Shown here piece by piece: positions 18,281 through 27,019 of a stretch of 64,000 bases of DNA. The notes below the pieces were generated by a model. The model was not told the DNA's origin. It was given only the letters and a program-made list of their open reading frames with translations, and searched no databases. The stretch spans positions 558,001-622,000 of the forward strand of contig CP138355.1 of NCBI GenBank assembly GCA_033584155.1, given 5' to 3'. Each line of letters starts with the position of its first letter. The first letter of the stretch is position 1. The stretch is from Candidatus Electrothrix scaldis (lineage in GTDB: Bacteria > Desulfobacterota > Desulfobulbia > Desulfobulbales > Desulfobulbaceae). A program made the translations under genes and the position numbers.

Positions 18281-18403
18281 TGGAAATATTTTTCCAGTTT
18301 TCTCGCTTAATACGTAATAACCTGAAAAATTGGTCAATATACTGGGTAATACCCTGTCCTGATTCCAGGTTATCCACACTGTTATGTCTCATAAGGAGAT
18401 CCC

Positions 18404-19072
18404 ATGGTAGGAAGACAATTTAAACGGGGCTTCGACATGCTCTTCCGGAAGATGAAATGTACCGTCTATGTACATAAGAAATACGGGACCAATGAACAGA
18501 CAACCGCTGAATATCAAGCGCTCAAAAACAACGAGAAAAACAGGCCTTCAAAGGTAATGTTTCAGTTTCCAGAGCGTATTGACATCGACGTTGGTGACAT
18601 GATTCAACAAAAGAGCGCGAACGACCTTTGGGAAGTCTACGAAACTGAAGACACAGTGATTGGGGATGTATTCATTCATTTTGAGGCAAAGGTCAACAAA
18701 GCCGGGGCTGCCAAACCATTCCAACACGGTGGCAACGTTATTATTCAAGGGTCGAATTACGGAGCGATTCAATCCCACTCGCCGCAATCAACTCAAAATG
18801 TAGTCGTCAATAATACAAACATTTCTTATCCAATCGGGGAGTTGCGCAAGCTGCTCGACACGGATGCAATTGATGAACTAGACAGGGAGGAATGCCATGC
18901 TGCACTTTCCCGTATCGAAGAACTGGCAACACGCCCGACAGACCCAAGGATCACTGAAAGAATTAAACAAAAACTTGATATTGTTAACGGAACTTTCGCT
19001 GTAGCTAAGAACGTCGCTGATTTTGCAGCCCCTTATGTTGGCGTGATAGCCGCTGCGTTTGGGTTAAAATGA
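18404..19072 (+). CDS. Uncharacterised protein with hydrophobic C-terminus, cassette-like
   Basis: I do not recognise this 222-residue protein. The N-terminal 100 residues are alpha/beta with a VMFQFPERIDIDVGDMIQQ segment, then a Gly/Asn/Ser-rich linker (HGGNVIIQGSNYGAIQSHS), a helical region with DELDREECHAALSRIEELA, and a mildly hydrophobic C-terminal helix (FAAPYVGVIAAAFGLK). The layout resembles small effector-type proteins, but no function is claimed. An ATG after AAGGAGATCCC at 18404 supports the start. An attC-like sequence begins 8 bases after the stop, as expected for an integron gene cassette. Confidence 0.6.
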   Translation: MVGRQFKRGFDMLFRKMKCTVYVHKKYGTNEQTTAEYQALKNNEKNRPSKVMFQFPERIDIDVGDMIQQKSANDLWEVYETEDTVIGDVFIHFEAKVNKAGAAKPFQHGGNVIIQGSNYGAIQSHSPQSTQNVVVNNTNISYPIGELRKLLDTDAIDELDREECHAALSRIEELATRPTDPRITERIKQKLDIVNGTFAVAKNVADFAAPYVGVIAAAFGLK

Positions 19073-19079
19073 ATTTGCG

Positions 19080-19127
19080 ACATAACAAGGCGATTCAGGC
19101 GGACGCCGCTGATCTTTAACGTTAGTC
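19080..19127 (+). other. attC-like site
   Basis: ACATAACAAGGCGATTCAGG, a central GCGG/CCGC pairing, and a 3' AACGTTAGTC recall integron attC sites of the aadA type (start CTAACAA, end GTTAG), but shortened to about 48 bp. The 3' core GTTAGTC departs from GTTRRRY at one base, so it may be decayed or a chance resemblance. No integron integrase is in the window. Confidence 0.35.
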
Positions 19128-19173
19128 GCATAATGCGATGTTATGTTAAAGACAGAAAAAGGCAACTACCAGC

Positions 19174-19254
19174 ATTCATTCAAACAATCAAGTTGAGCAA
19201 ACGCCTTGCTAAACCACGCTGGTACTCTGGCTCCTCTCGCTGCTTGAGCTGTTA
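19174..19254 (+). pseudogene. 5' fragment of a second copy of the 21404 small membrane gene
   Basis: About 80 bases match the first 80 bases of the 21404 gene at roughly 80% by eye, including CACGCTGGTACT and CTTGAGCTGTT. The match stops just before the DUF3047 gene; its continuation is at 20003-20085. Confidence 0.7.
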
Positions 19255-19290
19255 TATCCAACAAAATAAAAGCGTAGGAATTGTGGACTC

Positions 19291-19953
19291 ATGAAAATAT
19301 ATCCATTATTGGCTCTCATTTTGTGCTGTTTGTACTCCAATGCAAATGCTAACTTGACTTCATTTGGCGCAGATGGGATTAAGACGTGGAAGAAACAGAT
19401 ATTTTCAGGAGAAACTTCTTATGAGTTGGTGTCGCTCGAAGGCAAGCCAGTATTGAAAGCGTTGAGTAACGGTAGTGCATCAGGTTTGGTTCTTAAAAAA
19501 CGAATTGATTTACTTAAAACGCCTTATATGAGTTGGAGTTGGCGAGTTGCCAAAAACCTCCCTGGGTTAGATGAGCGCAATAAAGATGGTGATGATTATG
19601 CCGCTCGAATTTATATTGTTATTGAAAAGGGCTTCATGGGTTTAAAAACCAAAGCTCTCAATTATGTTTGGTCTGGCTCACAAGCTCAGGGTAAAGTTTG
19701 GAATAATGCGTATGCTGGCTCAAGCGTTAAAATGGTATCAGTTCGAGGTAAGGACTCAAGTACAGAGAAATGGTACTACGAAAAACGCAATGTATACAAA
19801 GATATGATTAAATATTTTGGAGATAAAGGAAATAAGGCAGACAACATAGAAGCCTATCGTTATATAGATGCTATTGCCGTCATGACCGATACCGATAATA
19901 GCGGGTTGGTAGCGGAGTCCTACTACGGTGATATTTCTTTTAGCTCTGAGTAG
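19291..19953 (+). CDS. DUF3047 exported protein
   Basis: A signal peptide (MKIYPLLALILCCLYSNANA) is followed by a DUF3047 domain: YMSWSWRVAKNLPG, KDGDDYAARIYIV, NYVWSGSQ, and a final DAIAVMTDTDNSGLVAESYY-type strand. The family is secreted and of unknown role. The coding sequence is clearly richer in A and T than the surrounding housekeeping genes, and it sits between the two halves of a split small gene, so it is likely acquired. Confidence 0.85.
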   Translation: MKIYPLLALILCCLYSNANANLTSFGADGIKTWKKQIFSGETSYELVSLEGKPVLKALSNGSASGLVLKKRIDLLKTPYMSWSWRVAKNLPGLDERNKDGDDYAARIYIVIEKGFMGLKTKALNYVWSGSQAQGKVWNNAYAGSSVKMVSVRGKDSSTEKWYYEKRNVYKDMIKYFGDKGNKADNIEAYRYIDAIAVMTDTDNSGLVAESYYGDISFSSE

Positions 19954-20002
19954 ATTTGTCGTTACAATACTATCAACATCATGGAAAATTTCATTTTTTC
20001 AC

Positions 20003-20085
20003 CGCTTGATCTGTTGTGATTAAAACAGCTCAAGCTCCCCTCTCCCTGGTTCCTTACCGGAATTTGCCTCGCCCTGCTGATACAG
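20003..20085 (+). pseudogene. 3' fragment of the split second copy of the 21404 gene
   Basis: This reads CTTGATCTGTTGTGATTAAA onward and matches bases 21470-21590 of the intact gene, with a deletion of about 25-35 bases in the middle. It includes the exact AATTTGCCTCGCCCTGCTGA. The CTTGAGCTGTT word is shared with the end of the 5' fragment at 19174-19254, as if duplicated on insertion. Confidence 0.7.
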
Positions 20086-20103
20086 CAATTACATACCTGA
20101 GTT

Positions 20104-20253
20104 GGTACATCCTTTCACTGTAACGGTGAGTTTATCCTTGTCTTGTGAGTATTTTTTGTTTATCAATTGTATTATTGATAACTGATTAACTTTCCAATAT
20201 ATTAACGTATACTTGTTGATATACTGAAAAAGCAAAAGAGAAATTAATAAGTT
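20104..20253. repeat. Intergenic repeat copy 2, upstream of the CNNM gene
   Basis: It matches 18172-18280 in the same direction (TTTCACTGTAACGG against TTTCATTGTAACAG; AGAAATTAATAAG against AGAAATCAATAAA), with insertions. Minus-strand reading gives similar peptides in both (LLISLLLFQYIN against LLISFLFFQDIN), so the copies may descend from a coding or regulatory segment. Confidence 0.5.
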
Positions 20254-20276
20254 CTCACAAAAGAGGCATTGAAGAT

Positions 20277-21407
20277 ATGAGCACTGATGCTCTGCTGTTA
20301 ATACTTTACGTCCTGCTGGCACTCCTGTTTTCATTTCTTTGTTCAGTAGCAGAGTCAGTACTCCTCAGCATTACCCCTTCCTATATCGAAGGGCAGAAAG
20401 AAAAACGGCCTCAGTATGCAGCACTCTTGAAACAACTGAGACTGGATAATGTGGACCGATCACTTGCGGCCATTTTAACGCTCAACACTATTGCCCATAC
20501 GGTTGGTGCCATCGGTTCTGGTTCCAAGGCGACAGTCGTCTTTGGAAGCGCATGGTTTGGCGTATTTTCAGCTGTCATGACGCTTTTAATCCTTTTTCTT
20601 TCCGAAATCGTGCCGAAAACTTTAGGCACCGTCTACTGGGCACAACTTGCAGGTCCAACTTCGTATCTTGTCAACACGCTGATTGTGGTCCTTTATCCAC
20701 TGGTATGGATTTCGGAAAAGCTGACAAAGTCTATTTCACATGGAAAGGATATCCACATTTTCAGTAGAGACGAATTCATCGCTATGGCTCGGATAGGTGT
20801 AAAGACGGGCCAAATTCGTGATAAGGAATCAAGGATTATCCGCAATATATTCCGGTTCGAGTCGCTCAAAGTGAATGATATTATGACGCCACGTGCTGTC
20901 ATCACTGCATTACCCGAGGACATGAAAATTATCGACTCAATGGAACAAGTCACCCAGACCCCTTTTTCACGTCTCCCGCTCTATGTTACGCATATTGACA
21001 ACATAACGGGTTTTCTTCTGAAAGAGGATGTTCTGATTAACGCGGCCCAGAAACAAAACGACAAAGAACTCAATGCACTGAAGCGTGAAATACTTTTTGT
21101 CCCTGAATCGATTTCCCTGGTCGTTTTGTTAGAACGCTTTCTTAAGGAGCGCCAGCACATTGCTATAGTCGTCGATGAGCATGGAGGAACGGATGGCCTG
21201 GTAACCCTGGAGGATCTCATCGAGACACTTATGGGCATGGAAATTATGGATGAAACAGACGATGTTGAAGACATGCGTTCTCTGGCGAGAAAGCAATGGA
21301 AGGATCGCGCAAAGGCCCTAGGGATTGATGCTGATATCGTTGATAAAAGAAAGAGCGAACAGGCTCATTCAGCTGACACAAAAGGCCGTGCGGCTGATGG
21401 GCAATGA
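20277..21407 (+). CDS. CNNM/HlyC-type transporter (DUF21 plus CBS pair)
   Basis: At 376 residues it has an N-terminal DUF21 domain with four hydrophobic helices (residues 1-170), and a CBS-pair region with VNDIMTPRAVITALPED and IAIVVDEHGGTDGLVTLEDLIETLMG, ending shortly after. The usual C-terminal CorC_HlyC domain is missing. Such proteins export or regulate Mg2+ or Co2+ or act in membrane ion balance. The stop overlaps the start of the next small gene by 4 bases. Confidence 0.88.
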   Translation: MSTDALLLILYVLLALLFSFLCSVAESVLLSITPSYIEGQKEKRPQYAALLKQLRLDNVDRSLAAILTLNTIAHTVGAIGSGSKATVVFGSAWFGVFSAVMTLLILFLSEIVPKTLGTVYWAQLAGPTSYLVNTLIVVLYPLVWISEKLTKSISHGKDIHIFSRDEFIAMARIGVKTGQIRDKESRIIRNIFRFESLKVNDIMTPRAVITALPEDMKIIDSMEQVTQTPFSRLPLYVTHIDNITGFLLKEDVLINAAQKQNDKELNALKREILFVPESISLVVLLERFLKERQHIAIVVDEHGGTDGLVTLEDLIETLMGMEIMDETDDVEDMRSLARKQWKDRAKALGIDADIVDKRKSEQAHSADTKGRAADGQ

Positions 21408-21697
21408 TTGAAACAATCAAAGCAAACAAAGGCCTTGCGATAAGCACGCTGGTACTTTCTCTCCTCTCACAGCTTGAGCTGTTGTGGTTAAAAATAGCTC
21501 AAGCCTCCCTCTCCGGCAAAGGGCAAATCGTCCTCTTCACCCTCCCTTGTTTCTTCACCGCAATTTGCCTCGCCCTGCTGATACACAAAGATTGGGTCCA
21601 ACAAAAGAAGAGCAGGATATTAACCATCATGTATTGGATCGGGGTAACGTTCTCCTCACTCATCCCTATTGGAATCCTCATAATAATAATCAGTTAA
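21404..21697 (+). CDS. Small membrane protein coupled to the CNNM gene
   Basis: This 97-residue protein has three hydrophobic segments (GLAISTLVLSLLSQLELLWL, IVLFTLPCFFTAICLALLI, ILTIMYWIGVTFSSLIPIGI). It overlaps the CNNM stop with ATGA, so it is probably translated with it and may be a partner subunit. I know no family name. A decayed, split copy lies at 19174-19254 and 20003-20085. Confidence 0.65.
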   Translation: MIETIKANKGLAISTLVLSLLSQLELLWLKIAQASLSGKGQIVLFTLPCFFTAICLALLIHKDWVQQKKSRILTIMYWIGVTFSSLIPIGILIIIIS

Positions 21698-22250
21698 CTC
21701 TCGATTTTCTTTTGCAACTCACCGTGATTTCTCCGCATGAGACCTCCCAAAGAAGCCCTTCATAAAAAAATAAATGACTTCATCATAACTTCATGATACA
21801 TCAAGGTATATCAGATGCATTGCTCGGCTACCTCAGCAGCAGGAATAATGACATTAATGGCTATTGGGGCATCGGGATCTTATGCAGGTACTGCATAGAC
21901 AGTCAACGAAAGCGCTGTGGTGTTCACCTAACGGAGAACAAATTAAACACTATGCAATCCCTCAAAATATCGAGCTATCCTGTTACCAAGGGACTGCAAA
22001 TACTTCAGCGAATAAAAGGAAAACAGAAGATCGACCATATCAGAATTTCATTACGTTTTTCCCGCTCAACATGCCGAGATTTTGGCTATACTGATTGGTA
22101 TACTTGCGATCTCTCCGTGTTAGTCGTTGAACAGGACAAATTTGGTTTTTCCCATAAAAGCATACTCTGTTGGCCTCACGCCCCATCAAGAGAACAAAGA
22201 AGAATGCTTGTCACGACGAAGTGACAACCCAAAGAAAAGAGAAAAGAACT
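21698..22250 (+). other. Gap of about 550 bases with no confident gene
   Basis: The only long frame, 21793-22224, has an odd composition, no ribosome-binding site and no recognisable domain. The segment DALLGYLSSRNNDINGYWGI could be a scrap of an old gene, but I do not call it. Confidence 0.3.
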
Positions 22251-22703
22251 ATGAGACGTGCAGACAGAGCAATAGACCTCAACGAGGCAAGAGAGATCCT
22301 GAATATCGCTCCGTACGGCGTGCTTTCTCTCGTTTCTTCGGACAACACCCCCTATGGCATCCCCCTGAACTTCGCCCTGGAAGGAGATGGCATCTACTTT
22401 CATTCCGCCAAGGAAGGACGAAAGATTAATCTCCTCGCAGAGAATCAGGAGGCCTCATTCTGCGCAGTTGGTAACGCAGAGGTTCTGCCGGAGCAATTCG
22501 CCACCAATTACGAAAGCGCGATCGCCACCGGAACCGTGGAAGAACTGGTTGCCGGGGAAAAAAGGCTGGGCTTACTCATCTTACTGAAAAAATACTCACC
22601 GGAATACATCAACGCGGGGCTGGAATACACGGAGAAGTTCCTCGATAAGACCAGGGTCTTCAGGATGAACGTAGCCTCCATCACCGGCAAGGCCCGTCAA
22701 TAA
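22251..22703 (+). CDS. Pyridoxamine 5'-phosphate oxidase-family (NimA-like) flavoprotein
   Basis: A start at 22251 follows an A/G-rich AGAGAAAAGAAC. The 150-residue protein has the split beta-barrel signature: NIAPYGVLSLVSSDNTPYGI, PLNFALEGDGIYFHSA, and the GRKINLLAENQEASFCAVG run. It binds FMN or heme, and the NimA-like subgroup reduces nitro drugs or acts on unknown substrates. The longer frame from 22170 adds 27 residues not seen in the family. A C-terminal helix region (LEYTEKFLDKTRVFRMNV) is typical. Confidence 0.85.
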   Translation: MRRADRAIDLNEAREILNIAPYGVLSLVSSDNTPYGIPLNFALEGDGIYFHSAKEGRKINLLAENQEASFCAVGNAEVLPEQFATNYESAIATGTVEELVAGEKRLGLLILLKKYSPEYINAGLEYTEKFLDKTRVFRMNVASITGKARQ

Positions 22704-22724
22704 TCACTATTACGTAGAATAGAT

Positions 22725-23243
22725 ATGGACTACTCAAGCATCCTTGAAGAACTGAGCAAGGCTTCAACATTTGATCTGTACCGCCTGAGCATTGCGATCA
22801 ACCAACAACTGGAAACCCCTCAACGTCTGGATGAGATAAAACGGCATTTGCAGCCCGGTCAGAAAATCAGCTATTTTGATGCACAGCAAAACCGAGAAAT
22901 TGAGGCAACGGTCTTAAAAATAAGGAGAAAACGAGTCCTGGTTCAAAATCTTTGCGATCAAGCAAAATGGACAATACCCTTATATTTCATCAACCTGGAA
23001 GGAGTAAACACCGACATTATCAATACACCGGAAAAAGGACTGGACAAAAGCCAGCTCAAGGTCGGTGATATGGTCGGCTTCCAGGACAGAGACAATAATG
23101 ATCTGCATGGAGAAATCATTCGTTTGAACCAAAAGACCGCCACCATCATGACCAGCACAAGAGGCAGATGGCGAGTTGGTTACGAGTACCTCTATTTCAT
23201 CTTTGATATTGAACAAGGAGGAAACCAGTTAATCATCACATGA
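22725..23243 (+). CDS. Uncharacterised protein with two SH3-like repeats
   Basis: The 172-residue protein has an N-terminal helix (ILEELSKASTFDLYRLSIAI) and then two related beta segments, one at about residues 42-90 (LQPGQKISYFDAQQNREIEA ending in WTIPLYFINL) and one at about 112-160 (LKVGDMVGFQDRDNNDLHGE ending in WRVGYEYLYFI). Each has the G-x-V...N/R-x-K-T/R-V...W layout of KOW or SH3-like folds. No name is known. The stop overlaps the rsgA start by 4 bases, so the gene may be linked to ribosome work, which is inference. Confidence 0.55.
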   Translation: MDYSSILEELSKASTFDLYRLSIAINQQLETPQRLDEIKRHLQPGQKISYFDAQQNREIEATVLKIRRKRVLVQNLCDQAKWTIPLYFINLEGVNTDIINTPEKGLDKSQLKVGDMVGFQDRDNNDLHGEIIRLNQKTATIMTSTRGRWRVGYEYLYFIFDIEQGGNQLIIT

Positions 23244-24319
23244 AGAACATACCCAACAAATTAGCAGCCCTCGGCTTTGATCCGTCCCTGCTGGAAAGCG
23301 TCCCTCCGGACACCCTGGAGCATTTCTCCATCGCCAAGATCGCGGCTGTGCATAAGGACAGCTATACCGTTACTGACGGTGAAAACACCCTTGCTGCGGA
23401 GCTGATCGGCAAGATCCTCTTCAACGCCTCCTCCCCCTTGGATTACCCTGCCGTGGGGGACTGGGTTCTGGCCAGCTTCTACGATGACGATACCCTGGCC
23501 ATCATCCACGAGATCCTCCCCCGTAAGTCCCTGCTCAAGAGAAAGACGCCGGGCAAGAAGGTGGACTTTCAGCTCATTGCCGCCAATATTGATGTTGCCT
23601 TTATCGTTCAATCCCTGAATGAAAACTTCAATCTCCGCCGCCTGGAACGCTACCTGGTCATGGTGAATGAAGCCGGGATTCAGCCGGTTGTCCTGCTCAG
23701 TAAGAGCGATCTGCTGGATGAAGCTGAGATAGCCATCAGGATTACCGAGATTCACAACATCGCGCCCCAGTTGGTGGTTATCCCTTTCAGCAGCGAGAAC
23801 GGCGTTGGTCTGGATGCAATACGGGAAATGATGCTGCCGGGCCAGGCCTCCTGCCTGCTGGGCTCATCAGGCGTGGGCAAGACCACCTTGCTCAATGCCC
23901 TTCTTGGCGAAGAAAAATATACGACCAAGACCGTCAGCAGCAAAGAGAGCAAAGGACGACATGCCACAACCCATCGCCAGTTGATCAGGCTCAATTCCGG
24001 GGCAATGATAGTGGATACGCCGGGGATGCGGGAGCTGGGCAACTTTTCCACAGAAAGAGGGGTGGAGGAAACCTTTGCAGAGATGGCCTCCTTAGCCGAG
24101 CAATGCCGGTTCAGTGATTGCTCCCATGTCAGTGAGAAGGGCTGCGCCGTGCTGGCCGCTGTGGAAGAGGGAGTCCTACCTGCGGATCGCTATGAAAACT
24201 ATCTGAAGATGACCAGGGAGTCGGCCTTTCACGAGATGTCGTACCATGAGAAACGGAGAAAGGACAAGCAGTTTGCCAGGCATTGCAAATCCGTGATGAA
24301 GCAGAAGCATCGCAGGTAG
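23240..24319 (+). CDS. rsgA: Ribosome small subunit-dependent GTPase A
   Basis: This is a circularly permuted GTPase: N-terminal OB fold, G4-like VVLLSKSDLL, then G1 GSSGVGKTTLLNALLG, G2-G3 region with VDTPGMRE, and a C-terminal zinc knuckle (CRFSDCSHVSEKGCAV). The length of 359 residues is typical. It checks 30S subunit maturation. It overlaps the upstream gene by 4 bases and is followed at 12 bases by a GTG start of pbpC. Confidence 0.95.
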   Translation: MKNIPNKLAALGFDPSLLESVPPDTLEHFSIAKIAAVHKDSYTVTDGENTLAAELIGKILFNASSPLDYPAVGDWVLASFYDDDTLAIIHEILPRKSLLKRKTPGKKVDFQLIAANIDVAFIVQSLNENFNLRRLERYLVMVNEAGIQPVVLLSKSDLLDEAEIAIRITEIHNIAPQLVVIPFSSENGVGLDAIREMMLPGQASCLLGSSGVGKTTLLNALLGEEKYTTKTVSSKESKGRHATTHRQLIRLNSGAMIVDTPGMRELGNFSTERGVEETFAEMASLAEQCRFSDCSHVSEKGCAVLAAVEEGVLPADRYENYLKMTRESAFHEMSYHEKRRKDKQFARHCKSVMKQKHRR

Positions 24320-24330
24320 AGGTAGATCTC

Positions 24331-26451
24331 GTGCAGCATCGGAAGAAAAAGCTTCTCATCGCCCTTGCTGCGCTGGCCATCATAACAGGCTGTTCCGTCC
24401 TGCTCCTCTTCCTTTTCCTGCCTTCACCCCTGCCGGAGGCCTTCCCGCCGCCCTGCTCCACCAAGGTGGTGGACCGCGACGGCAGGCTGCTCCGCCTCTT
24501 TACCACTAAGGACGGCTATTGGCGTCTGCCTGCCCATTTGGACAACACGGACGGGCACACGGCAGTTGACCCGCAGTTTATCCGCCTCCTCCTGGCCTGC
24601 GAGGACAAACGCTTCTGGTCCCACCACGGGGTGGACCCACTGGCCATGAGCCGGGCCTTGCTCCAGTTCATCAGCCAGGGCCGGGTGGTGTCCGGGGCTT
24701 CCACCATCACCATGCAGACCGTGCGTCTGCTCCGCCCTCATCCCCGCAGCCTCTGGTGGAAGCTCCTGGAGATGTTCCAGGCCCTGCGTCTGGAGCAGCA
24801 GTTGAGCAAAGAAGAGATCCTGGCAACCTATCTCACCCTGACGCCATACGGTGGGAATATCGAAGGTATTGAGGCGGCCTGTCGCTTCTACTTCCAGAAG
24901 AACGCGACCCGCATCACCCCCTCCGAAGCAGCCCTGCTGATCAGTCTGCCCCAGTCCCCGGAACGCAGGCGACCGGACCGCCAGCATGAGCAGGCCGTGG
25001 TCGCGAGGAATCGTTTCCTCCACCGCCTCTATGACGAAGGGCTGCTGACCGCAGAGCAGGTGAAGCTTGGCCTGGAGCAACCGATCCCGCATAAGCGCAG
25101 CCCGACCCCCTTCCTGGCCCCGCATCTGAGCCAACGCCTTGCGCGCTCCACAGATCGGGAGGAAATCAGAACCTCCTTAGTCCGACCGCTGCAGGAACAG
25201 CTGGAAAGCATTGCCGGGCAGGTACAGGACCGCCTCGGTGCAGATGGAAAAAAAACCCTGGCCATCCTGGTGGTGGCGAATCAAGGCCGCAGGGTGCTGG
25301 CCTATGTCGGTTCAGGGGACTTCTGGTCCAATGGTATTGACCTGACCAGGGCGCGGCGCTCTCCCGGCTCTGCCCTGAAACCCTTTATCTACGGCCTGGC
25401 CTTTGAGCAGGGCTTCCTCCACCCGGAGACCCGCATCCTGGATCGTCCGACCCGCTTTGGGGGCTACGGACCCGGCAACTTTGACGGTCGTTTTCGAGGC
25501 TGGATCTCTGTGCGCGAGGCCCTGCAACGCTCCCTGAACCTGCCTGCCGTGCAGGTGCTGGAACGGGTCGGCCCCCAACGCCTCCTCTCCCGCTTTGCCG
25601 GGCTCGGTCTGGCTGTTGATCAGGATAAGCCGCCCGGTCTGTCCCTGGCCCTGGGCGGTACCGCAGCAAGCCTGGAGGAGCTGACCGGCCTTTATGCGGC
25701 CCTGGCCGACAGGGGGGAGTTCAAGCCCCTCTCCTATAATCCCAACACGCCTGTCCCTTCCGGGCAGAAGATGCTTTCCAGGGCAGCAACCTGGTATGTG
25801 GATGATATCCTCCGCACCCGACCACCCCGCTCCGGCCTGGCACCCAAAGGGGTGCAGGGCAGCAGGATTCGCTATAAGACCGGGACCTCCTACGGCTACC
25901 GGGATGCCTGGGCCTTGGGCTATACCCCTGGGGGGCATACCGTCGGGGTCTGGATCGGTCGCCCGGATTGGGGCTATGGCAAGGAAACCACAGGGGCGAA
26001 CTCGGCAGTGCCGGTGCTGTTTCGGGTCTTTGCCGCCTTGAACACCATGCAGGAGCCGCAAGGGAAGCAGGCAGAGGTCGCGCAGGTGAGTAATCGTATC
26101 CCTGCTGAAGTCCTGCTGGTGCGTCATAATCAACTGCCGGTGCATCTGCAATGGTTTTCCCGGACAGCAGGGACGGGGCAGGGAACAAACAAACCACGGA
26201 TTTACTTCCCGGTGGACGGCAGCACTATGCAGCTGGAGCAAGAGCCGCTGCTCGCCCTCAAGGCCCAGGGCGGCATCCCGCCCTTTCACTGGCTGGTCAA
26301 CGGGCGGCCTCTGGGGCGGGAGCACCGGGAGGCCATCACCTCCTATACTCCGGAGGGGCCGGGCCTGACCCGGATCACCCTGGTGGACAGCCGGGGCAAA
26401 CGGGATTCGGTCTCGGTATGGCTGGCGGAAGGGGAAGCGGCAGGCCGGTGA
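24331..26451 (+). CDS. pbpC: Penicillin-binding protein 1C
   Basis: This bifunctional enzyme has one N-terminal membrane helix, a GT51 glycosyltransferase domain (catalytic Glu in LLACEDKRFWSHHGVDP), a transpeptidase domain with SPGSALKPF (Ser nucleophile), SLN and KTGTS, and a C-terminal BiPBP domain (YFPVDGSTMQLEQEPLLAL). It builds and crosslinks peptidoglycan. I prefer GTG at 24331, behind AGGTAGAGGTAG, to ATG at 24283, which would overlap rsgA by 37 bases. Confidence 0.92.
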   Translation: MQHRKKKLLIALAALAIITGCSVLLLFLFLPSPLPEAFPPPCSTKVVDRDGRLLRLFTTKDGYWRLPAHLDNTDGHTAVDPQFIRLLLACEDKRFWSHHGVDPLAMSRALLQFISQGRVVSGASTITMQTVRLLRPHPRSLWWKLLEMFQALRLEQQLSKEEILATYLTLTPYGGNIEGIEAACRFYFQKNATRITPSEAALLISLPQSPERRRPDRQHEQAVVARNRFLHRLYDEGLLTAEQVKLGLEQPIPHKRSPTPFLAPHLSQRLARSTDREEIRTSLVRPLQEQLESIAGQVQDRLGADGKKTLAILVVANQGRRVLAYVGSGDFWSNGIDLTRARRSPGSALKPFIYGLAFEQGFLHPETRILDRPTRFGGYGPGNFDGRFRGWISVREALQRSLNLPAVQVLERVGPQRLLSRFAGLGLAVDQDKPPGLSLALGGTAASLEELTGLYAALADRGEFKPLSYNPNTPVPSGQKMLSRAATWYVDDILRTRPPRSGLAPKGVQGSRIRYKTGTSYGYRDAWALGYTPGGHTVGVWIGRPDWGYGKETTGANSAVPVLFRVFAALNTMQEPQGKQAEVAQVSNRIPAEVLLVRHNQLPVHLQWFSRTAGTGQGTNKPRIYFPVDGSTMQLEQEPLLALKAQGGIPPFHWLVNGRPLGREHREAITSYTPEGPGLTRITLVDSRGKRDSVSVWLAEGEAAGR

Positions 26452-26588
26452 GTGAGAAGGCACCCGGGGTTAAAACCCTGGGCTATTATCGGCTGTCCCG
26501 TGATTCATCGCGGGACAGCATACAGCAATGACCTGAAAGCCCAATGCAACGCGCCGGGTGGTACTTTCTTTCCCCCTGCTCATGCCCT

Positions 26589-26704
26589 CCGTATGACTAG
26601 GCTCATACGCTCCGTATGACTAGGCTCATACGCTCCGTATGACGAGGGTCATACACCCCCATATGACGAGGGTCATACGACCGGTATGACGGGAGTCATG
26701 TTTC
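26589..26704. repeat. 23-bp hairpin tandem repeat array, 5 units
   Basis: Units start at 26589, 26612, 26635, 26659 and 26682 (one extra base before the fourth). Each has an inverted repeat, clearest as GTATGAC-GAGG-GTCATAC. The array lies between the convergent ends of pbpC and a lipoprotein gene. The rest of 26452-26809 shows no gene. Confidence 0.85.
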
Positions 26705-26809
26705 CGGGTACACTTTCCGCAGAAAGAATGCTTCAATAGAACCGGCCCCACAGTCTCCGCTTTGTGCCCAATGTAACGGCGCAATTATCTGTTCGACCTG
26801 CTGAGCAGG

Positions 26810-27019
26810 CTACTGCTCATCATCCCGCAGGGCTTCCTCCCGCTCTCTCCGGTAGGTCTCGTAGCTTGGTTGCTCCGGGGGAAAGGGCTCATCGGAGGGA
26901 TGGACCATCTCCTCCCGCTGCTGGAGGCCATGATACATCCCCTCATAAAAACCCTCCTTGGAACACCCAATCAAGAGCAGGAAAGATACAGCCAGAAGCA
27001 ACAGGCTAACGGTCTTCAT
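26810..27019 (-). CDS. Small lipoprotein
   Basis: A start at 27019 gives a 69-residue protein with a clear lipobox LLLIGCSKE after a hydrophobic stretch, then a short acidic, Glu- and Pro-rich mature part (PFPPEQPSYETYRREREEAL). I know no family. The start overlaps the stop of the upstream Cys-rich gene by 14 bases, so the two are coupled. The longer frame from 27067 would put 16 residues before the signal peptide. Confidence 0.55.
   Translation of the reverse strand: MKTVSLLLLAVSFLLLIGCSKEGFYEGMYHGLQQREEMVHPSDEPFPPEQPSYETYRREREEALRDDEQ

Noticed and set aside
18370-18378. Perfect DnaA-box word TTATCCACA
   Set aside because: A single box, with no cluster and no origin genes; it is expected by chance at this scale.
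21793-22224. A 143-codon ORF in the gap after the small membrane gene
   Set aside because: Unusual composition, no ribosome-binding site and no domain; possibly a scrap of an old gene, not listed as a gene.
25312-26463. A 383-codon minus-strand frame
   Set aside because: It is antisense to pbpC, which has all catalytic motifs; GC-rich codons leave the opposite strand open.
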